Positions 1-9,200 of a DNA stretch of 64,000 nt are shown here, one piece after another. Both the position numbers and the translations under genes were made by a program. Below the pieces are notes generated by a model, which saw only the letters and a program-made list of their open reading frames with translations, was not told the origin of the DNA and ran no database searches. The stretch is from Saprospiraceae bacterium (GTDB taxonomy: Bacteria > Bacteroidota > Bacteroidia > Chitinophagales > Saprospiraceae), in NCBI GenBank assembly GCA_022841745.1, contig JALHQW010000022.1, positions 1 to 64,000 on the forward strand. Reading direction: 5' to 3'. How positions within the stretch are numbered: position 1 is the first letter of the stretch; every line of letters starts with the position of its first letter.

Positions 1-309
1 TATTGTGTAGAAAAGTGTTTTACGCAATAGCAAATGTCAACCATTTTTTCAAAGAACTATTGGTTTTGCTGCATTTTTTTCACCTATTGTGTAAATATGC
101 AGCGGAGTTAGAGTTTAAAGGTGAAGCAATGCCCCGCCCTGCCTCCACGGGTAAACTCATGGAGGCTGCGGCCTGGCCTTATAGGCCATCTGCACTATTT
201 TTTATAAAATCAGGCTTATGGTTAAAAAGATATATGCATCACTATTGGTCACCACCATTGCAAGCAAGGAAGTAGGGCTGCTCGGTGCAGCCAGTAATTT
301 CGGGTAGCA
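1..309. other. Intergenic region without a recognised gene
   Basis: No ORF here looks like a real gene. Visible are a 9-bp direct repeat (tattgtgta at 1-9 and about 92-100) and a short palindrome near 175-190 (tggcc, ttata, ggcca). It lies downstream of the response regulator that ends at 310, so it may hold that operon's terminator, but I see no convincing GC-rich stem followed by a T-run. Whatever gene lies left of the window edge cannot be judged. Confidence 0.4.
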
Positions 310-957
310 CTAATTGCGCATGACCTTTTCCCAGTAAACCTTGTTGACTGCTTCCGTGCGGTTTTGCACGTGCAGTTTCGTGTAAATTTTGTGGAGGTGC
401 TGTTTTACAGTGCCGATGCTGATGGAGAGCTTTTCACCGATTTCCTTGTAGAGGTAGCCTTTCGACAACCATTCAACGACTTCATGCTCCCTGGCGGAAA
501 GGACATCTGGCGATTCGGCAGCGACCGTTTTTGGCGATTGAAAGGTCGCTATCACTTTTCGTGCAATTTGGGAACTCATGGGCGAACCGCCGCCGTGCAG
601 CTCCCGAAGCGCATTAAGGATGTTTTCACGAGGACTTTTTTTGAGCAAATATCCATTGGCACCGGCTGCCAGCGCTTCGAACACTTTGTCGTCGTCTTCA
701 AAAACGGTAAACATCATGAATTGTGTAGCTGGGCACAAGGGTTTGAGTATGCGCAGGCAGGCGATACCATCCATGCCAGGCAGGTTGATGTCCAACAGCA
801 CAATATCAGGTGGGTTTCCGGGAATGTCCCTGCAAGCGGATTCGGCATCGCTGTGCAACAGCCTGCACTCAAAACCAGGGTCGCTTTCCAGCAAGGTTCG
901 AAGGCTTTCCCGCACATCGTCCCCGTCTTCCACGATTGTTACGCTGATAGATTTCAT
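310..957 (-). CDS. NarL/FixJ-type response regulator (REC + LuxR HTH)
   Basis: DNA-binding response regulator of 215 residues. An N-terminal receiver domain (about residues 5-120) has the acidic pocket near residues 10-14 and the phospho-acceptor Asp56 in the context LLDINLPGMDG, followed by a conserved Lys in LLKKSP. A C-terminal LuxR/GerE helix-turn-helix (about 152-205) has LSAREHEVVEWLSKGYLYKEI and the recognition helix IGTVKQHLHKIYTKL. The ATG at 957 is chosen because the receiver fold starts immediately after it; the upstream in-frame extension reads through the kinase gene's 3' end and has no domain. It lies 56 bp downstream of the histidine kinase at 1014-4043 on the same strand, so the two form a cognate pair. 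Targets are not evident; a neighbouring cell-surface or NO-related gene is only a guess. Confidence 0.93.
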   Translation of the reverse strand: MKSISVTIVEDGDDVRESLRTLLESDPGFECRLLHSDAESACRDIPGNPPDIVLLDINLPGMDGIACLRILKPLCPATQFMMFTVFEDDDKVFEALAAGANGYLLKKSPRENILNALRELHGGGSPMSSQIARKVIATFQSPKTVAAESPDVLSAREHEVVEWLSKGYLYKEIGEKLSISIGTVKQHLHKIYTKLHVQNRTEAVNKVYWEKVMRN

Positions 958-1013
958 GGGCCAAAGGTGAGGGATAACCGCGGAACCCGCAATAGAGCAT
1001 TTGTTATACGGGT

Positions 1014-4000
1014 TTAGCCGTCTGAAAGTGGAACCCTCAACCGAACCAATGTTCCAGCCTCGTTCGCTATCGAAAGCTCGCCTTTGATGCTCTCTGCCCG
1101 CCGCCGCATGTTGAGGATACCGTTTCCTCCTTTCCAAGCGGTATTGGTCGGGTGGAAGCCAATCCCATTATCGAGTATGGTCATTTCCAAAAAGTCGTTG
1201 AATTGAATGGCAACGGTAAACTGGGTGGCATTGGCGTGCTTAACGGTATTGTGCAGGCTTTCTTTTAAGATGAGAAAAATATTGCGCCGGGCCTCCCCGC
1301 TGATGAATTGGTCAGGCACCTCCAGCGGCAGGTCGAAACGGCATTTGATATGGCTGGCTTCGCAAAACTCCATCGTGTAGCCCCGGCAATAAGCGACCAA
1401 GTTCTCCAGCGAGTCGTTCTTTTGGCTCATGGCCCAAATGATTTCATTCATCCTTTCGAGCAGTTCCGTGGCAGATGCCACTATTTTGTCGGATGGGCCG
1501 TTGCCGTTGGGCAGTTTAAGCGCTTCGCTGAGGAACTTGATTTTTGCCAACCCTGATCCGAGGTCGTCGTGCATCTCGGCGGCTATGCGGTTGCGCTCCC
1601 TTTCAAGGGCGAGCCGGTTTTCTATTTTTAGTTGGAAGATGCGCTCTTTCCGACGAAAATAGGTCGAAATGCCCCCCCATATTGCCCCACCAAAAGCTAT
1701 GATTGCGAGAAGCAAAAACCACCAAGTTTGCCAGAAGGGCGGACGGATGAAAATTTCAAGCCGACGGGGCGTCTCGTTCCACACCGCATCGGAGTTGGCA
1801 GCCCAAAGCAGGAAAGTGTAGCGCCCGTGAGGGAGGTTGGCATAGCGGACGAAATTTTTGGTGCCTGCCTCCACGGGGCGCTCGTCCAAGCCCTCCATTT
1901 GATAGCGAAAACGGGTCTGCAAGGGGTCACTGTATTCCAGTGCCGCAAACTCGAAAGAAAGCGTATTGTCCTTCCAATCGCACTCGATGCTTTGCATTTC
2001 GTTGACGTTGCTGGCCTCCGTTCGGGCGCAGCGAAGGTTGGCGGGTGCTTCATCGTTCACCAAAATAGCAGTAATCATTGGGCGGGCGGGCGAATCTATC
2101 AGGCGGATGTGGTCAGGGTGAAAGGTGGTGATGCCCCTTTGGGAGCCGAGCCAGATTTCGCCGTTTTCCCGCTGGAGGTAGCCAAAAGTGTTGAATTCGA
2201 GGCTGGAAATGCCGTCTGCGAGGGTAAAATTTTGAAACGCCTCCCGTTTGGGGTCGAAGCGGGAAACGCCTTTGTTGGTGCTCAGCCAGAAAAAGCCCAA
2301 GCGGTCGGGCAGCACGGTGTAAACGGTTTGGCTGGGCAAGCCATCTTTTTCCGTGAAACGTCGGGGCTTCTTTGTTTTCAAATCGAGCCGAACCAGCCCT
2401 TGTATGGTGGCAATCCATAAAACCTCGGCTGCGGCATCTTCATAAAAAGCATTCATCTGGCCACCGATTGGCAAATCTTGTGCGAGTCGCCAAATTGGCC
2501 CCGGCTCGAAAATGCACAGCGAGACGGCATTCTTATTGCCAAATAATCGCCCACAACTGTCCTCGAACAAGACGACATAAGGTTCCGAAGCATCAATGCC
2601 TTGTACTTTTTCAAAATGAAAATTCCCAGCCGGGTTTTCGACTGCCCGAACGACACCTCCCTGGAGCGGGGCAAAGAAAATCTCCCCATTGCCGAGTTGA
2701 AGCGCATGTAAAAAAATATCGTCGCTGACTTTTTCAAATCTTTCTTTTTGGGCGCTCCAACGTGCAAGCCCTCCCCAAGTCAGCGCCCAAATGCGGTGTT
2801 TTTTGTCTTGAAAAAGCTGGAAAATATTATTGGATGGAAGGTCTTCCTTTTTGGCAATTAATCTAATGAACTGCCTTTCCGGGTTAAGCAGCACGATGCC
2901 GTTTCCATCCGTCAAGCAAAAAAAATTACCTTTTTCATCCTCAATAATGGATTTATAGCTCAAAGCAGGTAGGCCTTCTTTATTTTCCGAACCAAGGATG
3001 TTTTCAAACTTCTTCTTTTTCCAGTTGAAAAAATCCACGCCGACATTACTGACCGTTATCCAAAAATTCCCGTCCCCGTCGCCGACGATGTTACCAAGGG
3101 CATCACCGGAAAGGCTCCGTGGGTTGGCGGGTTCATGCCAGAACTGTTGTGTGAAGCGTTCCAATTTTTTGTCAAAAACGGCCAGACCGCTGTCAAGTGT
3201 GCTCAGCAGCAATTGTTCTTCGCCAAAAACAACCATATTGGAAATATTTCCAACAGCACCTTTTTCCGGGTGGTTGTACAGCGTCAAGGTGTCTGGATTC
3301 ATCCTGAAGGCACCCAATCCTTGCTTCGTGGATAGCCAGAAAGTTCCGCTTTTATCCTGCCTGACATCTTGGAAATGCAAGGCAAGTTTTCCGTCTTTAC
3401 CGTCGAACAAAATCCGTTGGGCGAATTCAGGCTGATAAGTATTGATTTGCAAACCTGGCAAGTTGAATGAATAGGCGAGTAGGCTTTCAACCCTGCCGCT
3501 TTCATCCAGCACCAGCCTTCCCCGCTGCACTTGTGGGCATAGTTTGTGGCGATATTGGAATTTGCCTGTTTTCGTGTCGAGCAGGTACAATTCATCAGGC
3601 TGAACAATGACCCACAAGTTTTCCTCCCCGTCCAAGCCTGCCACAAAATAGCCTGGTCGAGGCTGCCCGTTTTCCTGCCGCAGAAAAAAACGGCGGAAGC
3701 AATCGTCCTTGCGCACGTAGCAGTTGACTGCTTCGAAAGTCGAAAACCACAGGTCGCCTTGCCTGTCTTCAAAAAAAATGCTTTGGATGTTGTTGCCAAG
3801 CAAGGAAGTTGAGTCGGCTGGGTCGGGCTGATAGACCCGGATTTGGCGCCCATCATAGCGGTTCAGCCCTGCTGTGGAGCTAATCCAAACAAAGCCCCTG
3901 GAGTCCTTGAAAACAAAATAATTATTAGCCTGCGACAAACCCGATTCCAGGCTGAGGTGATGAAAAGCAGGGCTACTCAGCTGGGCGAGGCAGGTGGATT

Positions 4001-4043
4001 GAAGGAAAAGTAAACATCCGAAAATGCGGAAATACAGGTACAC
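1014..4043 (-). CDS. Propeller-sensor histidine kinase (Reg_prop / Y_Y_Y / HisKA_3)
   Basis: Membrane sensor kinase, 1,009 residues. A signal peptide (about 1-20, ending CLAQ) leads into a long periplasmic region of ligand-sensing propeller repeats (motifs such as FKDSRGFVWISSTAGLNRYDG, FFEDRQGDLWFST) and a Y_Y_Y domain before one transmembrane helix at about 774-796. The cytoplasmic part has a HisKA_3 dimerisation helix with phospho-acceptor His825 (AAEMHDDLGSGLAKIKF) and an HATPase_c domain (N-box around NTVKHAN, G1 box DNGIGF near 958-963). The start codon is GTG: an in-frame stop lies only 9 bp upstream and no ATG precedes the signal peptide. It presumably phosphorylates the LuxR-type regulator 56 bp downstream. 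This architecture is common in Bacteroidota for sensing polysaccharides or other outer signals; the ligand here is unknown. Confidence 0.93.
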   Translation of the reverse strand: MYLYFRIFGCLLFLQSTCLAQLSSPAFHHLSLESGLSQANNYFVFKDSRGFVWISSTAGLNRYDGRQIRVYQPDPADSTSLLGNNIQSIFFEDRQGDLWFSTFEAVNCYVRKDDCFRRFFLRQENGQPRPGYFVAGLDGEENLWVIVQPDELYLLDTKTGKFQYRHKLCPQVQRGRLVLDESGRVESLLAYSFNLPGLQINTYQPEFAQRILFDGKDGKLALHFQDVRQDKSGTFWLSTKQGLGAFRMNPDTLTLYNHPEKGAVGNISNMVVFGEEQLLLSTLDSGLAVFDKKLERFTQQFWHEPANPRSLSGDALGNIVGDGDGNFWITVSNVGVDFFNWKKKKFENILGSENKEGLPALSYKSIIEDEKGNFFCLTDGNGIVLLNPERQFIRLIAKKEDLPSNNIFQLFQDKKHRIWALTWGGLARWSAQKERFEKVSDDIFLHALQLGNGEIFFAPLQGGVVRAVENPAGNFHFEKVQGIDASEPYVVLFEDSCGRLFGNKNAVSLCIFEPGPIWRLAQDLPIGGQMNAFYEDAAAEVLWIATIQGLVRLDLKTKKPRRFTEKDGLPSQTVYTVLPDRLGFFWLSTNKGVSRFDPKREAFQNFTLADGISSLEFNTFGYLQRENGEIWLGSQRGITTFHPDHIRLIDSPARPMITAILVNDEAPANLRCARTEASNVNEMQSIECDWKDNTLSFEFAALEYSDPLQTRFRYQMEGLDERPVEAGTKNFVRYANLPHGRYTFLLWAANSDAVWNETPRRLEIFIRPPFWQTWWFLLLAIIAFGGAIWGGISTYFRRKERIFQLKIENRLALERERNRIAAEMHDDLGSGLAKIKFLSEALKLPNGNGPSDKIVASATELLERMNEIIWAMSQKNDSLENLVAYCRGYTMEFCEASHIKCRFDLPLEVPDQFISGEARRNIFLILKESLHNTVKHANATQFTVAIQFNDFLEMTILDNGIGFHPTNTAWKGGNGILNMRRRAESIKGELSIANEAGTLVRLRVPLSDG

Positions 4044-4052
4044 CGATTTAGG

Positions 4053-4358
4053 TTAAATTAAAAATAGCAGCCTGAATTCGGCAAATGAAAGAGGTATATA
4101 AGTTCCTGACTTGTCGCAAAAAGGCGGGCAAGGCAAAATGGCTAAATCGCTAAGATTGCTCAAGGCGTTTCCTGCCGAGTCCACAGCAATGATTGCAGTC
4201 GTGTTGCTGCTATGATATATGACGCTTATCTGACGCACGTCAACAGCATTGGTTTGCCCTTTCAAATGACTGACATAGTCTTTCTCGTAAAGCAGGCTGC
4301 TGGCGGGTCTCGGGTCGCCAGAGCCACCAATTGTGATTTGAGAAACTGTTACTTGCAT
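4053..4358 (-). CDS. Small hypothetical protein
   Basis: 101-residue protein of unknown function starting MQVTVSQITIGGSGDPRP. It contains several beta-prone stretches (VRQISVIYHSS, TTAIIAVDSAGNAL) and two cysteines in LPCPPFC, but no signal peptide or membrane helix. The ATG at 4358 is preferred over an in-frame upstream start at 4424 because the extra 22 residues are rich in Arg/Thr and unlike a folded N-terminus. Its stop codon lies 9 bp before the GTG of the sensor kinase, so it is probably translated from the same message and leads the operon. I do not recognise the family; it could be a small accessory protein of the two-component system or an unrelated passenger. Confidence 0.55.
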   Translation of the reverse strand: MQVTVSQITIGGSGDPRPASSLLYEKDYVSHLKGQTNAVDVRQISVIYHSSNTTAIIAVDSAGNALSNLSDLAILPCPPFCDKSGTYIPLSFAEFRLLFLI

Positions 4359-4491
4359 GGTGAAAATATTTAGGTTTGAAAAATAGTGACAAAGTCCAGT
4401 AGTGCGGGTTCGGAGCTTCTTCAATCGCCATTTACTTATGGCTCAATCGGTGAAGGTTAAATACTTTTTGGAGAAAGGGAGATGATTTTTG

Positions 4492-4688
4492 TCATTGTCT
4501 TAAAGGGCTTTCTTATAAAAACTGCGCTTGGTTAATTAGTCGCTTTTGTCATCGCCAAAGGCGACCTGCGACGTCATGCGGGACTGCCCTCGTGATGTCG
4601 CAGGTCGCCTTTGGCGATGACAAAAGCGACTTAACAGGACAAAGTATGGATTTACAATTTTTATAAGAAAGCCCTTCATTGTTTTAAA
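4492..4688. mobile_element. MITE-like element: nested inverted repeats with a possible target duplication
   Basis: The outer 19-bp arms are exact reverse complements (4503-4521, aagggctttcttataaaaa; and 4658-4676). Nested inside is a second exact pair of 34-bp arms (4539-4572 and 4597-4630; the left arm begins gtcgcttttgtcatcgcc). Just outside, tcattgtcttaaa (4492-4504) and tcattgttttaaa (4676-4688) match at 12 of 13 positions, as a target-site duplication would. There is no coding capacity. These properties fit a non-autonomous miniature inverted-repeat element, or else a large bidirectional terminator; the nested design and flanking repeat favour the former. Confidence 0.5.
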
Positions 4689-4782
4689 AGAAAATCGGAG
4701 ACAAAATTTCTCAAAGGGTTTATTCCACTTTGCAATGATTCATTGAAAGCTGAGCAGACAAAACCGGGCATGCGTCATCACC

Positions 4783-4914
4783 GTGCAGCGCAGTTGCTAT
4801 AACTGCGCCCACTACCGCATCCAAGGCAATGGCCATTTTTGCCAACTGATGAACACCCCGCTGCAAGCCTCGGAACTGCGGGTGGACTGCCCGGAGTATG
4901 AGGTGGTGGGGTGA
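4783..4914 (+). CDS. Possible small four-cysteine (zinc-ribbon-like) protein or fragment
   Basis: A 43-residue reading frame from a GTG at 4783 to TGA at 4914 with Cys5, Cys8, Cys20 and Cys36 in the arrangement C-x2-C-x11-C-x15-C (CYNCAHYRI ... HFCQLM ... VDCPEY). Such spacing suits a small zinc-binding knuckle. The frame is open from a stop at 4744, and no ATG start exists, so it may be the tail of a once longer gene. It sits head-to-head against a decayed ric fragment in a region otherwise empty of genes, which supports a degraded locus. I do not know the family; the start is a guess. Confidence 0.3.
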   Translation: MQRSCYNCAHYRIQGNGHFCQLMNTPLQASELRVDCPEYEVVG

Positions 4915-4924
4915 GTAACCATAC

Positions 4925-5088
4925 CTAATTTGCCAATGCCTGTTCCACTTGGAAGGCACGGGGGAACATGATATTGTTCTCCAAATGGATGTGTTGGTGT
5001 AGGTCTTCTTCAAAATCCCGCAGCAAGGTGAATGCCACTCAACAGGTCGTGCAGCCGTCGGCGGGGGCAGTGTACTGGTATTTTTCAA
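4925..5088 (-). pseudogene. Decayed C-terminal fragment of a Ric (YtfE/ScdA) iron-sulfur repair gene
   Basis: Read on the minus strand this encodes QYTAPADGCTTC, a TGA stop, then VAFTLLRDFEEDLHQHIHLE and NNIMFPRAFQVEQALAN with a terminal TAG. It is closely similar to the last 50 or so residues of the intact Ric at 21026-21739 (HQYSPPADGCTTYRVAF, EEDLHMHIHLENNIMFPRAI). The internal TGA replaces an Arg codon, and the first three quarters of the gene are missing. The conserved metal-ligand context HIHLENNIMFPRA survives. This is therefore a remnant of a second ric copy, not an expressed protein. It abuts the T9SS gene that ends at 5100. Confidence 0.85.
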
Positions 5089-5099
5089 ATAGTGTGTTG

Positions 5100-6140
5100 T
5101 TAATTTTTCACCACCCTCACCCGCTCTGTCCGATTGCCAAAATCCACCTCCAACCAAAAAACGCCTGCCTGCAAGCCCGACAACCCCACCTCCTGTCGCC
5201 CGTCTTGCAGCATACCCTGCCATACCCGCCTGCCCGCTACATCGAAAAGTTGGGCAGTAAGTTCGCCTTGTTCTGAGTGGATGTCAATTTGGAGGATGTT
5301 GGAGAATGGATTGGGGTAGAGAAGAATGTCCTCCTTCGCCCCGAAGTCAACGGTAACTATCTGCGAATACTCATAGCTGCCGTCCATGTCCACCTGTTTT
5401 AGGCGGTAGTAGTTGGTGCCCCTCAAAGGATTTTTGTCCAGGCAGCCATATTCCAATATTTTACTGGAAAATACTGCTGCCTGCACCTTGGTGAGATACT
5501 GAAAATTGCGACCATCGGCCGAGCGTTCCACGTCGAAGTGGCTACTGTTGATTTCGCTTGCAGTGGACCATTCGAGGGCCACGTCGTCATTTTGCCGAAA
5601 GGCGTCAAACGCCAACAATTCAACAGGTAATACAATATTTGCATCCCCGTTGATGGCTGGCTCGTAGTCGTCCCCATTAACATTAAAGTTAGGTTTGGAA
5701 GAGGGGTTGAAGCTCGGTTCGCATATTTCAAATAACCCTGTGACAGGGGGCGAGATGTTGATGTTTGCGATGGTTTGCCATGTACCACTGCTCCAGTTTT
5801 GCGGGAAGAACAATGGCGCCACGTTTAATTGGTAGATTTGAAATTCATGCGCTCCTTGTACCGATTCTGGCCCCGATTTTACCACCCCGTAAGTTCCTGA
5901 AGGGTTGCCCAAATTTACATTGTAACTGTTCAGCCATTTGATGCCGAACGTGATGTCTAAGATGGCATCCGCAGTGGTGGGACAAGGATTGGCAGGGTTG
6001 ATGCAGCGCATATTGACTTTAAGGGTGTTGTTTCCCACGGCTACCAGGCCTATTTCATACACACCTGTGATTTGAGCGAGTATCGGCATGCGGGCCATGC
6101 CTAAGACAATTACCAGGAGTAGAATTACTTTTTTCATCAT
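5100..6140 (-). CDS. Secreted protein with a type IX secretion sorting domain
   Basis: 346-residue exported protein. The N-terminus MMKKVILLLVIVLGMARMP... is a Sec signal peptide ending near ILAQ. Residues about 22-165 form a beta-rich domain with one possible disulfide (CINPANPC); the middle (about 175-265) contains LPVELLAFDAFRQNDDVALEWSTASEINSSHFDVERSADG, a sequence class that commonly precedes T9SS domains. The C-terminus (about 270-346) has the sorting-domain signature LLYPNPF..., DVAGRRV, L-x-AGVFWLEV and a final basic R-V-R-V-V-K-N strand. It should therefore cross the outer membrane by T9SS and be attached to the surface or released. The enzymatic or binding role of the N-terminal domain is not recognisable. 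It is downstream of, and on the same strand as, the giant repeat protein. Confidence 0.85.
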   Translation of the reverse strand: MMKKVILLLVIVLGMARMPILAQITGVYEIGLVAVGNNTLKVNMRCINPANPCPTTADAILDITFGIKWLNSYNVNLGNPSGTYGVVKSGPESVQGAHEFQIYQLNVAPLFFPQNWSSGTWQTIANINISPPVTGLFEICEPSFNPSSKPNFNVNGDDYEPAINGDANIVLPVELLAFDAFRQNDDVALEWSTASEINSSHFDVERSADGRNFQYLTKVQAAVFSSKILEYGCLDKNPLRGTNYYRLKQVDMDGSYEYSQIVTVDFGAKEDILLYPNPFSNILQIDIHSEQGELTAQLFDVAGRRVWQGMLQDGRQEVGLSGLQAGVFWLEVDFGNRTERVRVVKN

Positions 6141-6213
6141 TATTGGATTTTTTGCAGATGGAGCAAATTTGCCTAATTAAAAGTTTGGCAAACCTGACTC
6201 CATCATGATTGAG

Positions 6214-9200
6214 TTAGGGAAGTTGTTGCATGAGAATATAGTTCGGCGTGGCGATGCCCACGTTGAGCAGGACGACCACCCGGTCGTTGCTGCCACCGTT
6301 GTACTTCACGTTGCCGTCCATGTTCACATCCTCTGTGTGGTAGCCGCTGACGATATTGTTCGGGGTGGCGAAGCCGACCTTTGTCAAAATCTTCACCCGG
6401 TCGTTGCTGCCGCCGTTGTACTTCACGTTGCCGTCCACGTTGGCGTTGCCCGACCATAGGCCCATTACCCCGCTGCCGAGGTTTTTCTGGGCATTGGTGC
6501 CGTAGGTGGGTATGCTGGTGAAGTCAATGGCGGTAGCCGAGGTGGACAGGCTGAACGTACTGGCACCCATGGCGCCGAGGTGGTTGCGGTGCCGCACGGA
6601 CACATAGAAATTGTCGGAAGTAATCCCCTTGAACAGCACCGGCGATACGCCGTCCAGTTCCACGATGTCGCCGTCCCGCTGGAGGAGGGCGGAGCGGGTA
6701 GCCAGCACGGTGGCGCTGTTGTTTTTGTCCCTGAGCTGGAGGAATACCCAGTCCACGATGGCATTGCTGCCCGTGACGTTGAACACCGAGGCACTGGCCC
6801 GCTCCGAGCCGCCGCCGCCCACGTGGGTGAAGCCGAGGGTGGTGTAAGGCTCCGCTATGGGCAGCAAGTTGCCTGAGCGCAGGGCATCGTTCATGGTGCC
6901 ACCGCTATAGGGGCCTTGCAGGAATGCCTTGGGCGAGCAGCGCAACTGGCAGGGGGCAGCCTTCCACAGTTCCGAGCCGTGTATGCCGTCATTGGCACTG
7001 AAAAACAGCGTACCGTTCACGTTGGTGAGGTAGTTGGGGAATGAACTGCTTGACCCGGCAAAAATATTCTTGACCATCACCGTCCCGGCGGCGGTGCCGT
7101 CGCTCTTCCACAGTTCTTGGCCATTGGTGCCGTCAGTGGCACCTAAGAATAGCGTGCCGTTCACGTTGGTGAGGTTGTTGGGGGATGAACCGTTTGCCCC
7201 GGCATAAATGTCCTTTACCAGCACCGTCCCGGCGGCGGTGCCGTCGCTCTTCCACAGTTCATAGCCATTTGTGCCGTCATTGGCTTGGAAAAATACCTTA
7301 CCGTTCACGTTGGTGAGGAGTTGGGGGGATGAACTGCCTGCGATGTCCTTTACCAGCACCGTTCCGGCGGCGGTGCCGTCGCTTTTCCAAAGTTCTCTGC
7401 CATTCGTGAGTTCATTAGCAGTGAAGAACAGCGTGCCGTTCACGTTGGTGAGGTACTCGGGGTATGAACTGGATGCCCCGACGTAAATGTCCTTGACCAG
7501 CACCGTCCCGGCGGCGGTGCCGTCGCTCTTCCATGGTTCAAAGCCATTCGTGCCGTCATTGGCAATGAAGAACAGCGTACCGTTCACGTTGGTGAGGAAA
7601 AAGGGGTTTGAACCGCCTGACCATAACAAAATGTCCTTGACCATCACTGTCCCGGCGGGGGTACCATCGCTCTTCCAGAGTTCTATGCCATTCGGGCCGT
7701 CATTGGCTTGGAAGAACAGCGTGCCGTTCACGTTGGTGAGGAAGGCGGGAGATGAACTGCTTGACCCGGCGTAGATGTCCTTAACCAGTACCGTCCCGGC
7801 GGCGGTGCCGTCGCTCTTCCACAGTTCTTGGCCGTTCGTGCCATCGGTGGCAGTGAAGAACAGCGTGCCATTTATGTTGGTGAGTCCGCTGGCGTTTGAA
7901 CTGCTTGCCCCAGTATAAATGTCCTTGACTAATACCGTCCCTGCTGCGGTGCCATCGCTCTTCCATAGCTCTATGCCATTCGTGCCATCGGTGGCAGTGA
8001 AGAACAGCGTACCATTTACGTTGGTGAGACTGGCAGGGGAAGAACTGCCTGCCCCGGCGTAGATGTCCTTGACCAGTACCGTACCAGCTAAGGTGCCGTC
8101 ACTCTTCCAGAGTTCTGTACCGTTCGTGCCGTCATTGGCACTGAAGAAAAGCGTCCCATTAACGTCCGTGAGATATGCGGGGGATGAAGCAGGGGTATTG
8201 ACATTGATGTCCTTGACCATCACCGTCCCGGCGGCGGTGCCGTCGCTCTTCCACAGTTCTTGGCCGTTCGTGCCGTCATTGGCACTGAAGAACAACGTGC
8301 CGTTCACGTTGGTGAGAAGTTGGGGGAATGAACCGCTTGACTCGGCATAAATGTCCTTGACTAGTACCGTCCCGGCGGCAGTGCCGTCACTCTTCCACAG
8401 CTCTGTGCCATTCGTGCCGTCATTGGCCCTGAAAAACAGCGTGCCGTTCACGTTGGTGAGGTAGTCGGGGCCTGAACTGCTTGACCCTGCCACTATGTCC
8501 TTGACCAGTACCGTCCCGGCGGCGGTGCCGTCGCTCTTCCACAGTTCCTGGCCGTTCGTGCCGTCATTGGCACTGAAAAACAGCGTGCCGTTCACGTTGG
8601 TGAGGTAGTTGGTTTGTGAATGGTTTGACCCGGCGTTAATGTCCTTGACCAGCACCGTCCCGGTGGTGGTGCCGTCGCTTTTCCACAGTTCAACGCCATT
8701 CGTGCCGTCATAGGCAGTGAAGAACAGCGTACCATTTACGTTGGTGAGGTAGTTGGGGTATGAATGTTCTCCACCTGGCATAATGTCCTTGACCAGTACC
8801 GTCCCGGCGGCAGTGCCGTCGCTCTTCCACAGCTCTGTGCCATTCGTGCCGTCATTGGCCCTGAAAAACAGCGTGCCGTTCACGTTGGTGAGGTAGTCGG
8901 GGCCTGAACTGTTTGCCCCTGCGTAAATATCCTTGACCAGCACCGTCCCGGCGGCGGTGCCGTCGCTCTTCCACAGTTCCTGGCCGTTCGTGCCGTCATT
9001 GGCACGGAAAAACAGCGTGCCGTTCACGTTGGTGAGGTTGGCGGGGTTAGAACTGCTTGACCCGGCAAAAATATCCTTGACCAGCACCGTCCCGACGGTG
9101 GTGCCATCGCTTTTCCACAGTTCATAGCCATACGTGCCAACATTGGCAATGAAGAACAGCGTGCCGTTCACGTTGGTGAGGTTTTGGGGGGATGAACCGT

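Noticed and set aside
1632-2420. 262-residue plus-strand ORF opposite the first sensor kinase
   Set aside because: Antisense to a well-supported kinase gene; no motif or start context.
4720-5223. 167-residue minus-strand ORF across the ric remnant
   Set aside because: It uses a different frame from the readable ric fragment and has no recognisable content of its own.
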